64,000 nt of DNA from Rhodobiaceae bacterium (GTDB lineage: Bacteria > Pseudomonadota > Alphaproteobacteria > Parvibaculales > Parvibaculaceae), in contig CP030277.1 in NCBI GenBank assembly GCA_003330885.1, forward strand, positions 2,294,001 through 2,358,000, written 5' to 3'. Of this stretch, positions 1 to 8,490 are shown piece after piece. A program made the position numbers and the translations under genes. Below the pieces are notes generated by a model. The model had not been told where the DNA came from. It was given only the letters and a program-made list of their open reading frames with translations, and did not search any database. Each line of letters starts with the position of its first letter. The first letter of the stretch is position 1.

Positions 1-233
1 CCCCAGACATCAATGAGCTCTGCGTGATCAGGATGCGCCTCCTTAAGGGACGCGGCGTTCTCCTCAAACGAGGTTCCCTGATCATGAGCGAAATGCCACT
101 CCAGGGTGCAAACATCCTTCAGAAAGGTCTCAACAGCCGCCTCGTCTGGCAACAGCTTGCGATAGAGATGCCTTGGGTCCCATTGAACCAACACATTGCC
201 CACATCGAACAGAATGGCATCAATCATTGCCAT
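1..233 (-). CDS. HAD-superfamily hydrolase, N-terminal part (runs off left edge)
   Basis: About 77 N-terminal codons are visible; the rest lies outside the window. The protein begins MAMIDAILFDVGNVLVQWD, the motif I region of HAD subfamily IA enzymes of the YihX / haloacid-dehalogenase-like kind, in which the first Asp of DVGN is the nucleophile. The following segment (RHLYRKLLPDE) fits the start of the helical cap. Such enzymes usually dephosphorylate small sugar or nucleotide phosphates, but the substrate cannot be told from this fragment. The start chosen is the ATG at 233; a second in-frame ATG lies two codons later. No gene lies between it and the terminator at 290-314. Confidence 0.85.
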   Translation of the reverse strand, partial: MAMIDAILFDVGNVLVQWDPRHLYRKLLPDEAAVETFLKDVCTLEWHFAHDQGTSFEENAASLKEAHPDHAELIDVW

Positions 234-289
234 GAAGCTGGACCCCCCACTACTCACCAAGTTCTAGGACTTGAAAAAGACAAAATAAA

Positions 290-314
290 AGGCCGCCTCC
301 AAAAGGAGCGGCCT
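290..314 (-). terminator. Rho-independent terminator downstream of rpmJ
   Basis: A GC-rich hairpin (AGGCCGC(C)TCC, AAAA loop, GGAGCGGCCT, one bulged C) is followed on the minus strand by a T-rich tract (TTTTATTTTGTCTTTTT). It lies about 100 nt past the rpmJ stop codon, so it most likely ends the rpmJ transcript and separates it from the HAD gene. Confidence 0.75.
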
Positions 315-410
315 CTCAAGATTAGTTTCGGTCTTAGATCAAATTAAGGCGTAAAGAACCGAGTTCAGGCAGATACCCACCCTAGACTCAAGTTTAGCCC
401 AGGTTTTTGC

Positions 411-536
411 TCAACCCTGGCGCGCCTTGAACCGGCGGTTTGTCTTGTTAATCACGTAAAGACGACCTTTGCGACGGACCAAACGGTTATCCCGATGGCG
501 ATCCCGGAGCGATTTCAACGAGTTACGGACTTTCAT
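411..536 (-). CDS. rpmJ: 50S ribosomal protein L36
   Basis: This 41-residue protein is too short for a usual ORF cut-off. It begins [20 protein letters not shown] and continues with the basic [21 protein letters not shown] tail typical of the longer type of L36 found in alphaproteobacteria, which lacks the zinc-binding cysteines. L36 is a small component of the large ribosomal subunit. The ATG at 536 fits the family N-terminus exactly and the TGA at 411-413 gives the usual length. It stands alone, with a terminator about 100 nt downstream. Confidence 0.96.
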   Translation of the reverse strand: MKVRNSLKSLRDRHRDNRLVRRKGRLYVINKTNRRFKARQG

Positions 537-813
537 AGTGCTCTACCTTGGGCTCGGACGGGATACGCGGGTGCCTTGCAGCCCCGGACATATCGCCGGT
601 AAATGTCTGAAATTTGGCCGGAAACTAAGCCCCTGAAGCGCCCCTGTCAACAGCCCGTTCAAAGCCCCATATGCAATCAACCATGAACCTTTGGATCACT
701 TTACAAGGACCCGTCCAGGACATAGGACTGAGCCCAACCGAAAATGACGCTGGCGCCACTTTTACCCCCTAAAAGTCGAGCCCATATACCCAGCACAACG
801 CAAGAGATCACCC
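537..813. other. Intergenic region between rpmJ and the alpha/beta hydrolase
   Basis: About 280 nt with no convincing gene. It must hold the divergent promoters of rpmJ (minus) and the hydrolase (plus). No clear operator or RNA structure was recognised. Confidence 0.6.
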
Positions 814-1833
814 ATGAGCGAAGAAGAATACGAGAATCAGGGTCCAGATATCCTGCCGCTACCGGCAGAAGACTTCATCACCCACGAGCCGCGCTGGTTT
901 CAGGATGTGTTGGCAGAAACACCCGAAACGCGCTGGGTAGACTCAGAAGATACGAAGATTCACTACCGGAAATGGGCCTCCAAGGCGGAGAATCGCCCAG
1001 GCTTATTGTTCGTCCATGGCAATGGGGCTCACGCCCGTTGGTTTGACTTCATAGCACCGCTCCTAACCGACCGCTATGAAGTTGCGTCCATTGACCTGCC
1101 CGGCATGGGCGACAGCCATTGGCGAGACGAATACACCCGCGAGACCTATGCCCATGCCATCAAGACGGTTGCCTTTGATGCGGGCCTCGGCCCTCGCCCG
1201 GTCATTGTTGGCCATAGCTTCGGCGGATTCGTGACACTCATTACAGGAGCCCTTTATGGCGCTGACCTCGGCGGTGTGATTCTTGCCGACTTTAAAGTCC
1301 GCCCGAAACACGACGCCGTTGAATGGTTCTTAGGCGATGCGCCCCGGCGCCCGACGCGCATTTATCCGGACCTGGAAACAGCACTCGGTCGTTTTCGTCT
1401 CGCGCCACTCCAGGAATGCGCCAACAAGTTCATTACAGACTATATCGGGAAGCATTCACTGAGAGAGGTTACCGTCGGCGAAAACGAAGGACGCCGCCCG
1501 GCTGAGGAAGCCGGCTGGAGTTGGAAATTCGACCCCTTCGCCTTCAACGGCTTGCGCATGGGTGGGGATGAGCATGAAGACATGTTCAAGAACCTCGCCT
1601 GCAATGTGGGCGTCATGTATGGCGACATCTCAAAAGACCATGACCTTGAGACCATGGCCTTTATGAGGGGATTGCGCCCTGAAGCACCAATCTTCACTGT
1701 TCCCTTCGCCCAGCATCACATCATGCTGGACCAACCAGTGGCCTTTGCGTCCGCAGTAGGTTCGTTGATGGCGGATTGGGAAGCCAAGGGCGCTTTGTCC
1801 GCCAGTAAGAGCAGCGCTACCGCCGCGGCCTAA
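814..1833 (+). CDS. alpha/beta-fold hydrolase
   Basis: A 339-residue alpha/beta hydrolase. The oxyanion-hole motif HGNG lies near residues 68-71 and the nucleophile elbow GHSFG at 133-137, with Ser135 as the likely nucleophile. A late His (AQHHIMLDQP, near residue 303) is the probable catalytic His. There is no signal peptide, so the enzyme is probably cytoplasmic. The ATG at 814 is preceded by AAGAGA. Family members hydrolyse esters, epoxides or C-C bonds; the substrate is not evident. It converges on the MFS gene, with the stop codons 12 nt apart. Confidence 0.88.
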   Translation: MSEEEYENQGPDILPLPAEDFITHEPRWFQDVLAETPETRWVDSEDTKIHYRKWASKAENRPGLLFVHGNGAHARWFDFIAPLLTDRYEVASIDLPGMGDSHWRDEYTRETYAHAIKTVAFDAGLGPRPVIVGHSFGGFVTLITGALYGADLGGVILADFKVRPKHDAVEWFLGDAPRRPTRIYPDLETALGRFRLAPLQECANKFITDYIGKHSLREVTVGENEGRRPAEEAGWSWKFDPFAFNGLRMGGDEHEDMFKNLACNVGVMYGDISKDHDLETMAFMRGLRPEAPIFTVPFAQHHIMLDQPVAFASAVGSLMADWEAKGALSASKSSATAAA

Positions 1834-1845
1834 CTCACCCAACAA

Positions 1846-3159
1846 TCAATGAGGATGAAGCTCTGCGTCTTCATCCTCTTCCACATTCGCCTGAATGCGC
1901 CGCACGACGGGATGGAACATCGCCATCAGCAGAATGATGACCATGAGGCCCATGGCGAGCATGAACGGCGCCTGTGGCATCACTTCTAGGAGTGGCACCC
2001 CGATGAACGGGTTGAGAATGTGGCCCGTCGCCGCCGTTGAGCCGATGAGGCCGGCTATTGCCCCCTGATCGCGCGGTGACACAGAGAGAGACGCACCCGC
2101 CATCAAGCCTGGACGCAACAGACCAAAGCCAACACCGGCCAGAGCCAGCGCGGAAACAAACATCCCATAAGAATTGGCAATGATGAGAAGACCGAACGAG
2201 CCGATCATGACAGCCGCGCCGACCCGCAACAGGAACTGAACGGACAGATCGAACCGCTGGATGAGAACCATCTGCGCAAAAATGGTTGCCATAGCCATCG
2301 CCATCAGGCCGACACTGACAAGCTGGGTTGCCTCATCCCCCTCCACGTTAAACGTGTCCATATAATAGAACGCCACCAGCTGCATGGTGATGGACTGCCC
2401 AAGGGACAGAACCACACCCAGCACCAGCCAGGGGAGCACGCGTGGGTCAGTAAGCTTCAGCCTGCGGCGTTGCTTCTGCTTTTCCGCCAGCTTTTTGCGC
2501 GGTGTCGTGCGTTCTGGAAGTAAGAGCCAGATGAAAAAGGCACCCCCAAATGCGAGCGCAGAGACAGCGAAGAAGGGCGCCAGGATATGGAAAGTCGCAA
2601 GTGCGGCCGCAAAGCCTGGCCCGACAACCGTTCCCATGCCAAAGGCCGCCCCGATGGAGGCAACACCAGATGCCCGTTCAGCACGGCTGGTCCGGTCTGC
2701 CACATAGGCTTGTGAGGCTGGCATCGTCCCGGACCCGAAGGTCCCGAATATCGCGCGAACAGAAATAAGAAGCGGAAACATGAGCGCCAAGGAGACCCAG
2801 CCCCAAAGGCCAACCATTACCACAATGGCAAAGCCGAGTGTCGAAACCCCAAAACCGATAAGTCCCATCAGGATGATGGGCTTACGGCCAACAAGGTCAG
2901 ATCGTGTTCCCCAGAAAGCGCTGGTCAATGTCCAAAGGAGTGCAGAGAGCGAGAAGATCATGGTCGTCTCGAACTCGCTCATGCCAAGTTCACGGGCGAT
3001 CGGTGGCAGCACAGCGAAAAAGAGTGACTGACCCATGCCGAGCGACAAAAGGCACACAAACAGCACCCCAAAGGCACGCTTGCGTTCTTCTGGCGTCGTT
3101 GCTTTTAGCGCAGGAAGATCGTCATCTTCTTGCATATCGCTCTCTGAATTTCCGGCCAT
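1846..3159 (-). CDS. MFS transporter
   Basis: A hydrophobic protein of about 437 residues with the twelve-helix Major Facilitator layout. The loop after helix 2 carries the family signature (WGTRSDLVGRKPIILMG, close to GxxxDRxGRRxxl). Both termini are polar and cytoplasmic, with acidic tails. A second cluster of charged residues (TTPRKKLAEKQKQRRR) marks the central loop between the two six-helix halves. It is probably an inner-membrane proton-coupled exporter, substrate unknown. The ATG at 3159 follows a GGGG stretch; a TTG 12 nt upstream is an alternative. Confidence 0.9.
   Translation of the reverse strand: MAGNSESDMQEDDDLPALKATTPEERKRAFGVLFVCLLSLGMGQSLFFAVLPPIARELGMSEFETTMIFSLSALLWTLTSAFWGTRSDLVGRKPIILMGLIGFGVSTLGFAIVVMVGLWGWVSLALMFPLLISVRAIFGTFGSGTMPASQAYVADRTSRAERASGVASIGAAFGMGTVVGPGFAAALATFHILAPFFAVSALAFGGAFFIWLLLPERTTPRKKLAEKQKQRRRLKLTDPRVLPWLVLGVVLSLGQSITMQLVAFYYMDTFNVEGDEATQLVSVGLMAMAMATIFAQMVLIQRFDLSVQFLLRVGAAVMIGSFGLLIIANSYGMFVSALALAGVGFGLLRPGLMAGASLSVSPRDQGAIAGLIGSTAATGHILNPFIGVPLLEVMPQAPFMLAMGLMVIILLMAMFHPVVRRIQANVEEDEDAELHPH
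1851..1878. terminator. Hairpin at the convergent hydrolase/MFS junction
   Basis: A perfect 10-bp inverted repeat (GAGGATGAAG ... CTTCATCCTC, 8-nt loop) overlaps the last codons of the MFS gene and lies 18 nt past the hydrolase stop. It lacks a good T tract on either side, so a terminator role is only plausible. Confidence 0.4.
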
Positions 3160-3269
3160 ACCCCAGCCCAAAAGAAAACGCGCCCACCGAGCAGAAATGC
3201 CGGGGCGCGCCCTTCATGTAAGGGAGTTTGGCGCAAACGCCAATGGGGAAGACAAAAAAACTCTTTTGC

Positions 3270-4019
3270 TTATGCTGGGCGGTGCCTTGCGTACATCTCT
3301 TTAATCCACTGGGTTCCGGGATGATCTTTCCACCGATCCATCCAGGCTCTGGTCGTTTTTGACATAGGCTCAGGCCGCTTCATATCCGGATGATCTGGAT
3401 TGGCGGTGATTGAGAGAAGCGCTGCTGCCGACAGGTCCGCGACTGAAAACCGGTCTCCCACAAGATAGCCGGTAGTCCTGGATTGCTCACCGATTAGATC
3501 CAGCCCCTCCTCTGTGGCTTTCAAAGCTGCAGATTGCTTGTCCATGGAGAGACCCATGGCAGAGCGCATAAGCGGCCGAACCAATGGCAACATCGCCCCA
3601 TAGCTCTTTCGAACAAGCCACGGCTTCCCACCGGCAAAAAGGTTGGCCATGTACGCAGCGTCGCTCATTGTATCGAGGAACAGAGCCCGGCGAACTTCCG
3701 GCCCCACTTTTTCGTCAAAATGGGCCTGGACGCGTAAGGCTTCTTCTTTCTCCACCGGGTCAGCGGGATAGAGCGGGGGTTCCGGCTGCACCTTTTCCAG
3801 GTGATCGATGACCTCCGCAGACCCTTGAATGTGGTCCCCGTCCCACTCTAGAACCGGCGTGAAGCTTTCCGGGCAGAGTTTTTTGATCTGACCGCCATGC
3901 GGCCCGGGCAGATAGTCCTTCCGCGGCAGATAGAGCCCTTTGAAGGCAAGCGCCCATCTGGCCTTTTCGTTGAAGTTTGAAAATCGAAACTGATGAAGAC
4001 AGCGTGTTGCTTTGCTCAT
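3270..4019 (-). CDS. glutathione S-transferase family protein
   Basis: About 249 residues. The N-terminal thioredoxin-like domain carries the GST pattern: HQFRFSNFNEKARWAL near the start, then SFTPVLEWDGDHIQGSAEVIDHL with the cis-Pro (TPVL) and the E-S-A/E glutathione-binding turn. The C-terminal helical domain follows (GDRFSVADLSAAALL is the conserved N-capping segment). Such enzymes conjugate or reduce electrophiles with glutathione. The gene is divergent from a TetR gene and shares a double operator with it. The ATG at 4019 is preferred because an ATG at 4031 would leave no room for a ribosome-binding site next to the operator. Confidence 0.88.
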   Translation of the reverse strand: MSKATRCLHQFRFSNFNEKARWALAFKGLYLPRKDYLPGPHGGQIKKLCPESFTPVLEWDGDHIQGSAEVIDHLEKVQPEPPLYPADPVEKEEALRVQAHFDEKVGPEVRRALFLDTMSDAAYMANLFAGGKPWLVRKSYGAMLPLVRPLMRSAMGLSMDKQSAALKATEEGLDLIGEQSRTTGYLVGDRFSVADLSAAALLSITANPDHPDMKRPEPMSKTTRAWMDRWKDHPGTQWIKEMYARHRPA

Positions 4020-4034
4020 CCTGGCATCCATCTA

Positions 4035-4079
4035 TTGCATGTCGATCAACATGCTACTTGCATGATGATCAACATGCAA
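4035..4079. promoter_or_regulatory. Double palindromic operator between GST and TetR genes
   Basis: Two copies of a 22-nt near-palindrome, TTGCATGtcGATCAACATGC(TA) at 4035-4056 and TTGCATGATGATCAACATGC(AA) at 4058-4079, repeat with a 23-nt period. The second copy is almost perfectly symmetric. They fill the space between the divergent GST and TetR start codons, so the TetR protein probably binds here and controls both its own gene and the GST gene. Confidence 0.85.
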
Positions 4080-4092
4080 TACATAAAGAGGC

Positions 4093-4686
4093 ATGCGATA
4101 CAGCTCAGACCATAAGACCAAGACCCGCTCCCGAATCCTGGAACAGGCAGGCCTGCTCTTCCGCCGCAAAGGTTTCAACAGTGTCGGCATTGATGAAATT
4201 ATGGGCGCCGCGAAGCTCACCCGCGGCGGGTTTTATGGGTACTTCAAGTCGAAGGCGGAGCTCCTTACGGAGATTGTCCGCGATGAAGCCGGTCTCGGTC
4301 GGATGATGCGACGCCGTGAGGGAACGACACCTGCCGCGCTGCACAGTGAAGCCACAGAGACATTAACCGGCTATCTCGACCCCAAGAACGCGAACGTTAT
4401 TGCGAAGGAATGCACCCTCGCCTCTTTGCCAAGCGATGTGACCCGCTCAAACGTGAAACCGGCCAAAGATGCTTACACAGAAAAAATCCTGGAACTCGCC
4501 CATGAATATGACCGGACCCGAACCGGCACCACACCAGAACCAGGTGCCCATCCGAGCCAGGAAGCATTGGCTGCCGTGGTCCTGAGCATCGGTGGCTTCT
4601 CCATCGCCCGCGCCATGAATGACGAGGACCTTTCGACAGCGTTGCTTGACGCAGCGCGCGACAAGACTCTGGAGCTGCTCAAGTAA
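4093..4686 (+). CDS. TetR/AcrR family transcriptional regulator
   Basis: A 197-residue TetR protein. The N-terminal DNA-binding domain is clear (RSRILEQAGLLFRRKGF, then IMGAAKLTRGGFYGYFKSK, the helix-turn-helix with the typical FYxYF turn). The C-terminal ligand-binding domain resembles the TetR_C family in which the effector is often an electrophile or aldehyde, consistent with the divergent GST gene. The start is supported by AGAGG just upstream. It probably represses itself and the GST gene through the two palindromes at 4035-4079, and the acyl-CoA dehydrogenase gene 87 nt downstream may be cotranscribed with it. Confidence 0.93.
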   Translation: MRYSSDHKTKTRSRILEQAGLLFRRKGFNSVGIDEIMGAAKLTRGGFYGYFKSKAELLTEIVRDEAGLGRMMRRREGTTPAALHSEATETLTGYLDPKNANVIAKECTLASLPSDVTRSNVKPAKDAYTEKILELAHEYDRTRTGTTPEPGAHPSQEALAAVVLSIGGFSIARAMNDEDLSTALLDAARDKTLELLK

Positions 4687-4773
4687 ACATAACAAAAGTG
4701 TCTGTTCCCAAGATTGACTTGGGTGCCCCCACCCCTACTCTCCTTCTCAATCAGAAATTTCGGGGAGAGACCC

Positions 4774-6006
4774 ATGGAACTGGGATTAGGAGCGAAACAT
4801 GAGGCCTTCAGACAGGAAGTCAGAAGCTTCCTCGCGGACGCTATGACGGATGATCTGAAACAGGCCGGCGCTGGCATGACCAGCGTCTATTCAGATTATG
4901 AAACCACCCTCAAATGGCACAAGAAGCTCCACGCCCAAGGCTGGGTCGCTCCTGGCTGGCCTGTCGAGCATGGCGGCACAGGCTGGGACATCGTCGAACG
5001 CTATATCTGGCAAAGCGAATGCGCCGCTGCGGAGACACCAAGCCTCTCTCCCATGGGGGTCGGCATGTGCGGACCGGTTCTCATCGGACACGGCAACCAA
5101 GAACAGAAAGACTATTTCCTGCCACGTATTCTGTCCGGTGATGATTGGTGGTGCCAGGGCTACTCGGAACCGGGCTCAGGGTCGGACCTTGCCAGCCTTC
5201 AAATGACAGCTGTCGAAGATGGCGACGATTTCATCTGCAACGGCACGAAAATCTGGACCACCCATGCCCAACATGCAAACTGGATCTTCTGTCTGGTGCG
5301 AACAGACAATTCAGACATTCCCCAGCGCGGCATAACCTTCCTGCTGATCGATATGAATACACCGGGCATCACGGTCGACCCCATCGTGATGCTCACAGGC
5401 GAACATATTCAAAACCAGATCTTCTTTGAGGACGTCCGCGTTCCAAAGAAGAATGCTGTTGGCAAGGTGGGTGACGGCTGGACGGTTGCAAAATATCTCC
5501 TGCAATTCGAACGCGGCAATGCTTATGCGCCAAAGCTGCACGGCCACCTCAACAAAGTAAGAACCATGGCCGAAACCGAAAGCGGGCGCGACGGGACCAC
5601 GCTCATCTCAAACACAGAGTTCCGGGCGAAACTGGATCAGGCAGAGATCGACATCACAGCTATTGAGTTCACCGAACACCGCATCCTGTCTGAACTCTCG
5701 CAAGGAGGCGCACCGGGTGCGGCAAGCTCCATGCTCAAAACCCGCGGCACGGAAATGAGCAACAGGATCACCGAGCTCGCTGTTGAAGCCATGCACCACT
5801 ATATCGCGCCCTTCCAACCCCACATGACAAGCCCCGGCGGACCTGTGCTGGAAGCGCCAGCGGCGAGTGCCAACGAAACGGCGATTGGGCCGGATTATGG
5901 AACGACGGTCATGCCAAAATATTTGAATGACCGCGCCGGGCCGATCTACGCCGGATCAAATGAGATTCAGCGCAACATCATGGCAAAGGCGGTTCTGGGG
6001 TTATGA
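4774..6006 (+). CDS. acyl-CoA dehydrogenase family protein
   Basis: About 410 residues with the three-domain acyl-CoA dehydrogenase fold: an N-terminal helical domain, the FAD/substrate-binding middle (QGYSEPGSGSDLASLQ and KIWTTHAQHANWIFCLVRT) and a C-terminal helical domain ending in YAGSNEIQRNIMAKAVLGL, the conserved FAD-contacting tail. It oxidises an acyl-CoA at the alpha-beta bond and passes electrons to ETF. The catalytic base position cannot be fixed from the text. Among ACAD families it looks most like the FadE/large-subunit type used for branched or cyclic acyl-CoAs. The ATG at 4774 has a strong GGGGAGAG upstream; longer upstream starts lack such a site. Confidence 0.93.
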   Translation: MELGLGAKHEAFRQEVRSFLADAMTDDLKQAGAGMTSVYSDYETTLKWHKKLHAQGWVAPGWPVEHGGTGWDIVERYIWQSECAAAETPSLSPMGVGMCGPVLIGHGNQEQKDYFLPRILSGDDWWCQGYSEPGSGSDLASLQMTAVEDGDDFICNGTKIWTTHAQHANWIFCLVRTDNSDIPQRGITFLLIDMNTPGITVDPIVMLTGEHIQNQIFFEDVRVPKKNAVGKVGDGWTVAKYLLQFERGNAYAPKLHGHLNKVRTMAETESGRDGTTLISNTEFRAKLDQAEIDITAIEFTEHRILSELSQGGAPGAASSMLKTRGTEMSNRITELAVEAMHHYIAPFQPHMTSPGGPVLEAPAASANETAIGPDYGTTVMPKYLNDRAGPIYAGSNEIQRNIMAKAVLGL

Positions 6007-6022
6007 GCATGGAGATCGGCGG

Positions 6023-7135
6023 TCAAATCAGAACGTCGATCACCCGTTCCATCAATGCGCCACCGACCCAGGAGATCACTGGGATCGCAAGATAGAACGA
6101 AAACGTACCGAGCGTCGGCAGGTCAATCGGCCATTCGGATGTTTTCTCCAAACGCGCTTCATAGGCAACCAGGCCCGTCAGGCGATGTGCCGCGTTGTTG
6201 GACGTCGTCGGGTTCGTCCCATGCAACACCTCATCGCGAAACTTGGCGATGGATGTTCGGACAGCACGGAGTTCATCCTTCTTGGCAGCGGAGATTTTCC
6301 GGTGAATGCCCGTAAGAGGGGCGATCAAAGCGAGGCACGCAACAACCATGATGGCGACGACAAATGGGAGAATGCCAGCTGGACTGACCGCGTCATTCAA
6401 AAACAGGAGTAGACAGAGGGACGTGCCCACAATCCACAAAAGAGATCGGCGCAACGCCATACGGGTGAAGGGCGCCATTCGTTCAGGGTGAAGAAGGTCA
6501 ATTTGGAGAGAGGCATTGCGTGTTTCACGGCTAAACCGATCCTCCACAATCGTGTAGTAAACCCCCTTGCCCATCAGCGCAAAGTTAAGCGGCACGAACA
6601 CCAGGAACCAACCTGCAGGAACTTGCTGGAACCAGGGATATTGTTCAGGCTCATGAAGTCCAAACAGATCAGTGGCACCAGGAATATTGTTCACAACAAT
6701 CGCGAGACCGATTGTGAAAAAGACGATAGCAAACACACGTCCTCGGAGTATTTTCGCCCGCAAGGTGGTCACCCAATCATCCATCAGATCATCCGGGTCC
6801 CGGCCAATCACCGTGGCAATTTCCCTTAAGTCTCTCACATCATGTGCAAGCGCCATCGATGAGGCACTAATGCCAAAACCAGTCAAAAGCGAAGTAACAA
6901 AAGCCGCCCAGGTATAGGGGTCCATCCCCAAAGTTCGATCCAGATCTGGAACGGCACCGCTGTAAATGAGGGAGTAAATGCCAAACCCTTGAGCAAGCCC
7001 GAGAAAAGACAGAAACGAAACCACGGCGACAATCACACCCGCGCGCCAGGGCCGTCCACCAAGCAGGCGCACCAGCTTCTGGTCCCAATAGAACAGAAAC
7101 TTCTCCGGCAAATCTGAAATTGATGATGAAGCCAT
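6023..7135 (-). CDS. predicted multi-pass membrane protein of unknown function
   Basis: About 370 residues with some six to eight hydrophobic segments. Clear ones are VIVAVVSFLSFLGLAQGF, AAFVTSLLTGFGI, VFAIVFFTIGLAIVV, GWFLVFVPLNFALMG, a long double segment after SLLWIVGTSLCLLLFLND, and one near the C-terminus (FYLAIPVISWVGGAL). Between them are charged cytoplasmic loops, including a helical stretch (HRKISAAKKDELRAVRTSI). I do not recognise the family. The start at 7135 follows a GGGGGG ribosome-binding site. It is divergent from the nitroreductase gene, with about 140 nt of shared promoter space. Confidence 0.75.
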   Translation of the reverse strand: MASSSISDLPEKFLFYWDQKLVRLLGGRPWRAGVIVAVVSFLSFLGLAQGFGIYSLIYSGAVPDLDRTLGMDPYTWAAFVTSLLTGFGISASSMALAHDVRDLREIATVIGRDPDDLMDDWVTTLRAKILRGRVFAIVFFTIGLAIVVNNIPGATDLFGLHEPEQYPWFQQVPAGWFLVFVPLNFALMGKGVYYTIVEDRFSRETRNASLQIDLLHPERMAPFTRMALRRSLLWIVGTSLCLLLFLNDAVSPAGILPFVVAIMVVACLALIAPLTGIHRKISAAKKDELRAVRTSIAKFRDEVLHGTNPTTSNNAAHRLTGLVAYEARLEKTSEWPIDLPTLGTFSFYLAIPVISWVGGALMERVIDVLI

Positions 7136-7276
7136 ACACCCCCCAAAAAGCGTTGCATCACATGGTACTGGCCCCCAGCCAATCTGTCTTGAATTTCGTG
7201 GAGGCGATATCTCCACTGTTCACGCCGGCCAGCGAGCATGCTATTTCCACTCCAACGAAATTTTGGGGGTGGTTCC

Positions 7277-7939
7277 ATGGATCTTGATATTGCGCTCGAC
7301 ACGCGGCGCTCTGCGCGCGCGTTCAAAGATACACCTGTGCCAAAAGAACTGATCGAAGAACTGTTGCTCCGGGCCTCCAGGTCGCCCTCTGGCACCAACG
7401 TTCAGCCCTGGAAGGTCTACGTCGCCATGGGCAAGACCCGCGACCGCCTATCTGAGGAGTTGCTGGCCTACCGCGAGACACACCCGGAAGACGGCGGCAA
7501 GGAATGGCCAGCGGAAGGCAAGCGTATGGAGCCCTATACCTCGCGCATGCGTAAATTGGGCAAAGACATGTACACGCTGCTCGAGATCCCAAAGGGCGAC
7601 AAGCAAGCCAATTGGAACCAGTGGGGCCGCAATTACAAATTCTTCGACGCTCCCGTCGGCCTCATCTTCACCATCGACAAAGATCTCGATCGAACAAGCT
7701 GGCTGGACATTGGAATGTTCATGCAATCCCTCATGCTCTCCGCGACCGCAAGAGGCCTCGACACATGCGCACAAGGCGCCTGGAACCAATTCTGGAAGGT
7801 CACGAAAGACGTGATGGAGATACCAGATGAAGAATATGTCGTCTGCGGCATGTCGCTTGGATATGCAGATGAAACTTCACCTGTGAACACACTAGTCGCA
7901 GAGCGCGAGCCGCTGTCCTCCTTCGCTTTCTTCAGGTAA
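7277..7939 (+). CDS. nitroreductase family protein
   Basis: About 220 residues. The N-terminus has the FMN phosphate-binding pattern of nitroreductases (DTRRSARAFKDTPVP, then ASRSPSGTNVQPWKV). The C-terminal half carries the second FMN contact region (QSLMLSATARGLDTCAQGAW) and the VVCGMSLGYADE motif before the tail. These enzymes use NAD(P)H to reduce nitro groups, quinones or enones; here the natural substrate is unknown. The ATG at 7277 follows GGGGGTGG; an earlier ATG at 7238 would add 13 atypical residues. Confidence 0.92.
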   Translation: MDLDIALDTRRSARAFKDTPVPKELIEELLLRASRSPSGTNVQPWKVYVAMGKTRDRLSEELLAYRETHPEDGGKEWPAEGKRMEPYTSRMRKLGKDMYTLLEIPKGDKQANWNQWGRNYKFFDAPVGLIFTIDKDLDRTSWLDIGMFMQSLMLSATARGLDTCAQGAWNQFWKVTKDVMEIPDEEYVVCGMSLGYADETSPVNTLVAEREPLSSFAFFR

Positions 7940-8058
7940 CGCTGCGACCCCCTGCGTCCAAGACGCGGCACAACACATCGTGTCGCTTGCCTGTTTGCCA
8001 AACACCCCCTGCCCGCTATGCTCCCGCCAACAAAAACCAGAACATAGGGAGCAGTGAC

Positions 8059-8487
8059 ATGGCTGAATTTAAACGCCCGTTGCCAGAACCAACCCCGGAG
8101 ACAGAACACTTTTGGGAAGGATGCCGTTCAGGCGAACTTCGGCTGCAATCCTGTGATGATTGCTCAAAGGCCTATTTTCCGCCGCGCCCCTTTTGCCCCG
8201 CCTGCGGCTCGCGCAAAGTGACGGTGAAATCTGCCAGCGGCAAAGCCACACTTTACTCCTACGTCATCAACCACCGACCGAGACCAGATTTTGGCGACGA
8301 ACCACATTCCATCGCTGTAGTTGAGCTCGCCGAAGGTCCACGCATGATGACCAATATTGTCGACTGCCCACAGACACCAGAAGCCCTTGTGTTGGACATG
8401 CCGTTGGAAGTCACCTTCGAGAAAGCAAGCGACACGATCAGCTTGCCGAAGTTCAAGCCCGCCAGTTCTGCCCCAACGGGAGCGTAA
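8059..8487 (+). CDS. Zn-ribbon / OB-fold (DUF35) acyl-CoA-associated protein
   Basis: A 142-residue DUF35 protein: an N-terminal zinc ribbon with two CxxC pairs (LQSCDDCSKAYFPPRPFCPACGS), then an OB-fold. DUF35 proteins partner thiolase-fold enzymes, as in the Ltp2-type steroid side-chain aldolases, where the OB-fold forms part of the substrate channel. The next gene, 3 nt on, is a thiolase-like protein, so the two probably form one complex acting on an acyl-CoA. The ATG at 8059 follows GGGAGCAG. Confidence 0.92.
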   Translation: MAEFKRPLPEPTPETEHFWEGCRSGELRLQSCDDCSKAYFPPRPFCPACGSRKVTVKSASGKATLYSYVINHRPRPDFGDEPHSIAVVELAEGPRMMTNIVDCPQTPEALVLDMPLEVTFEKASDTISLPKFKPASSAPTGA

Positions 8488-8490
8488 GAT

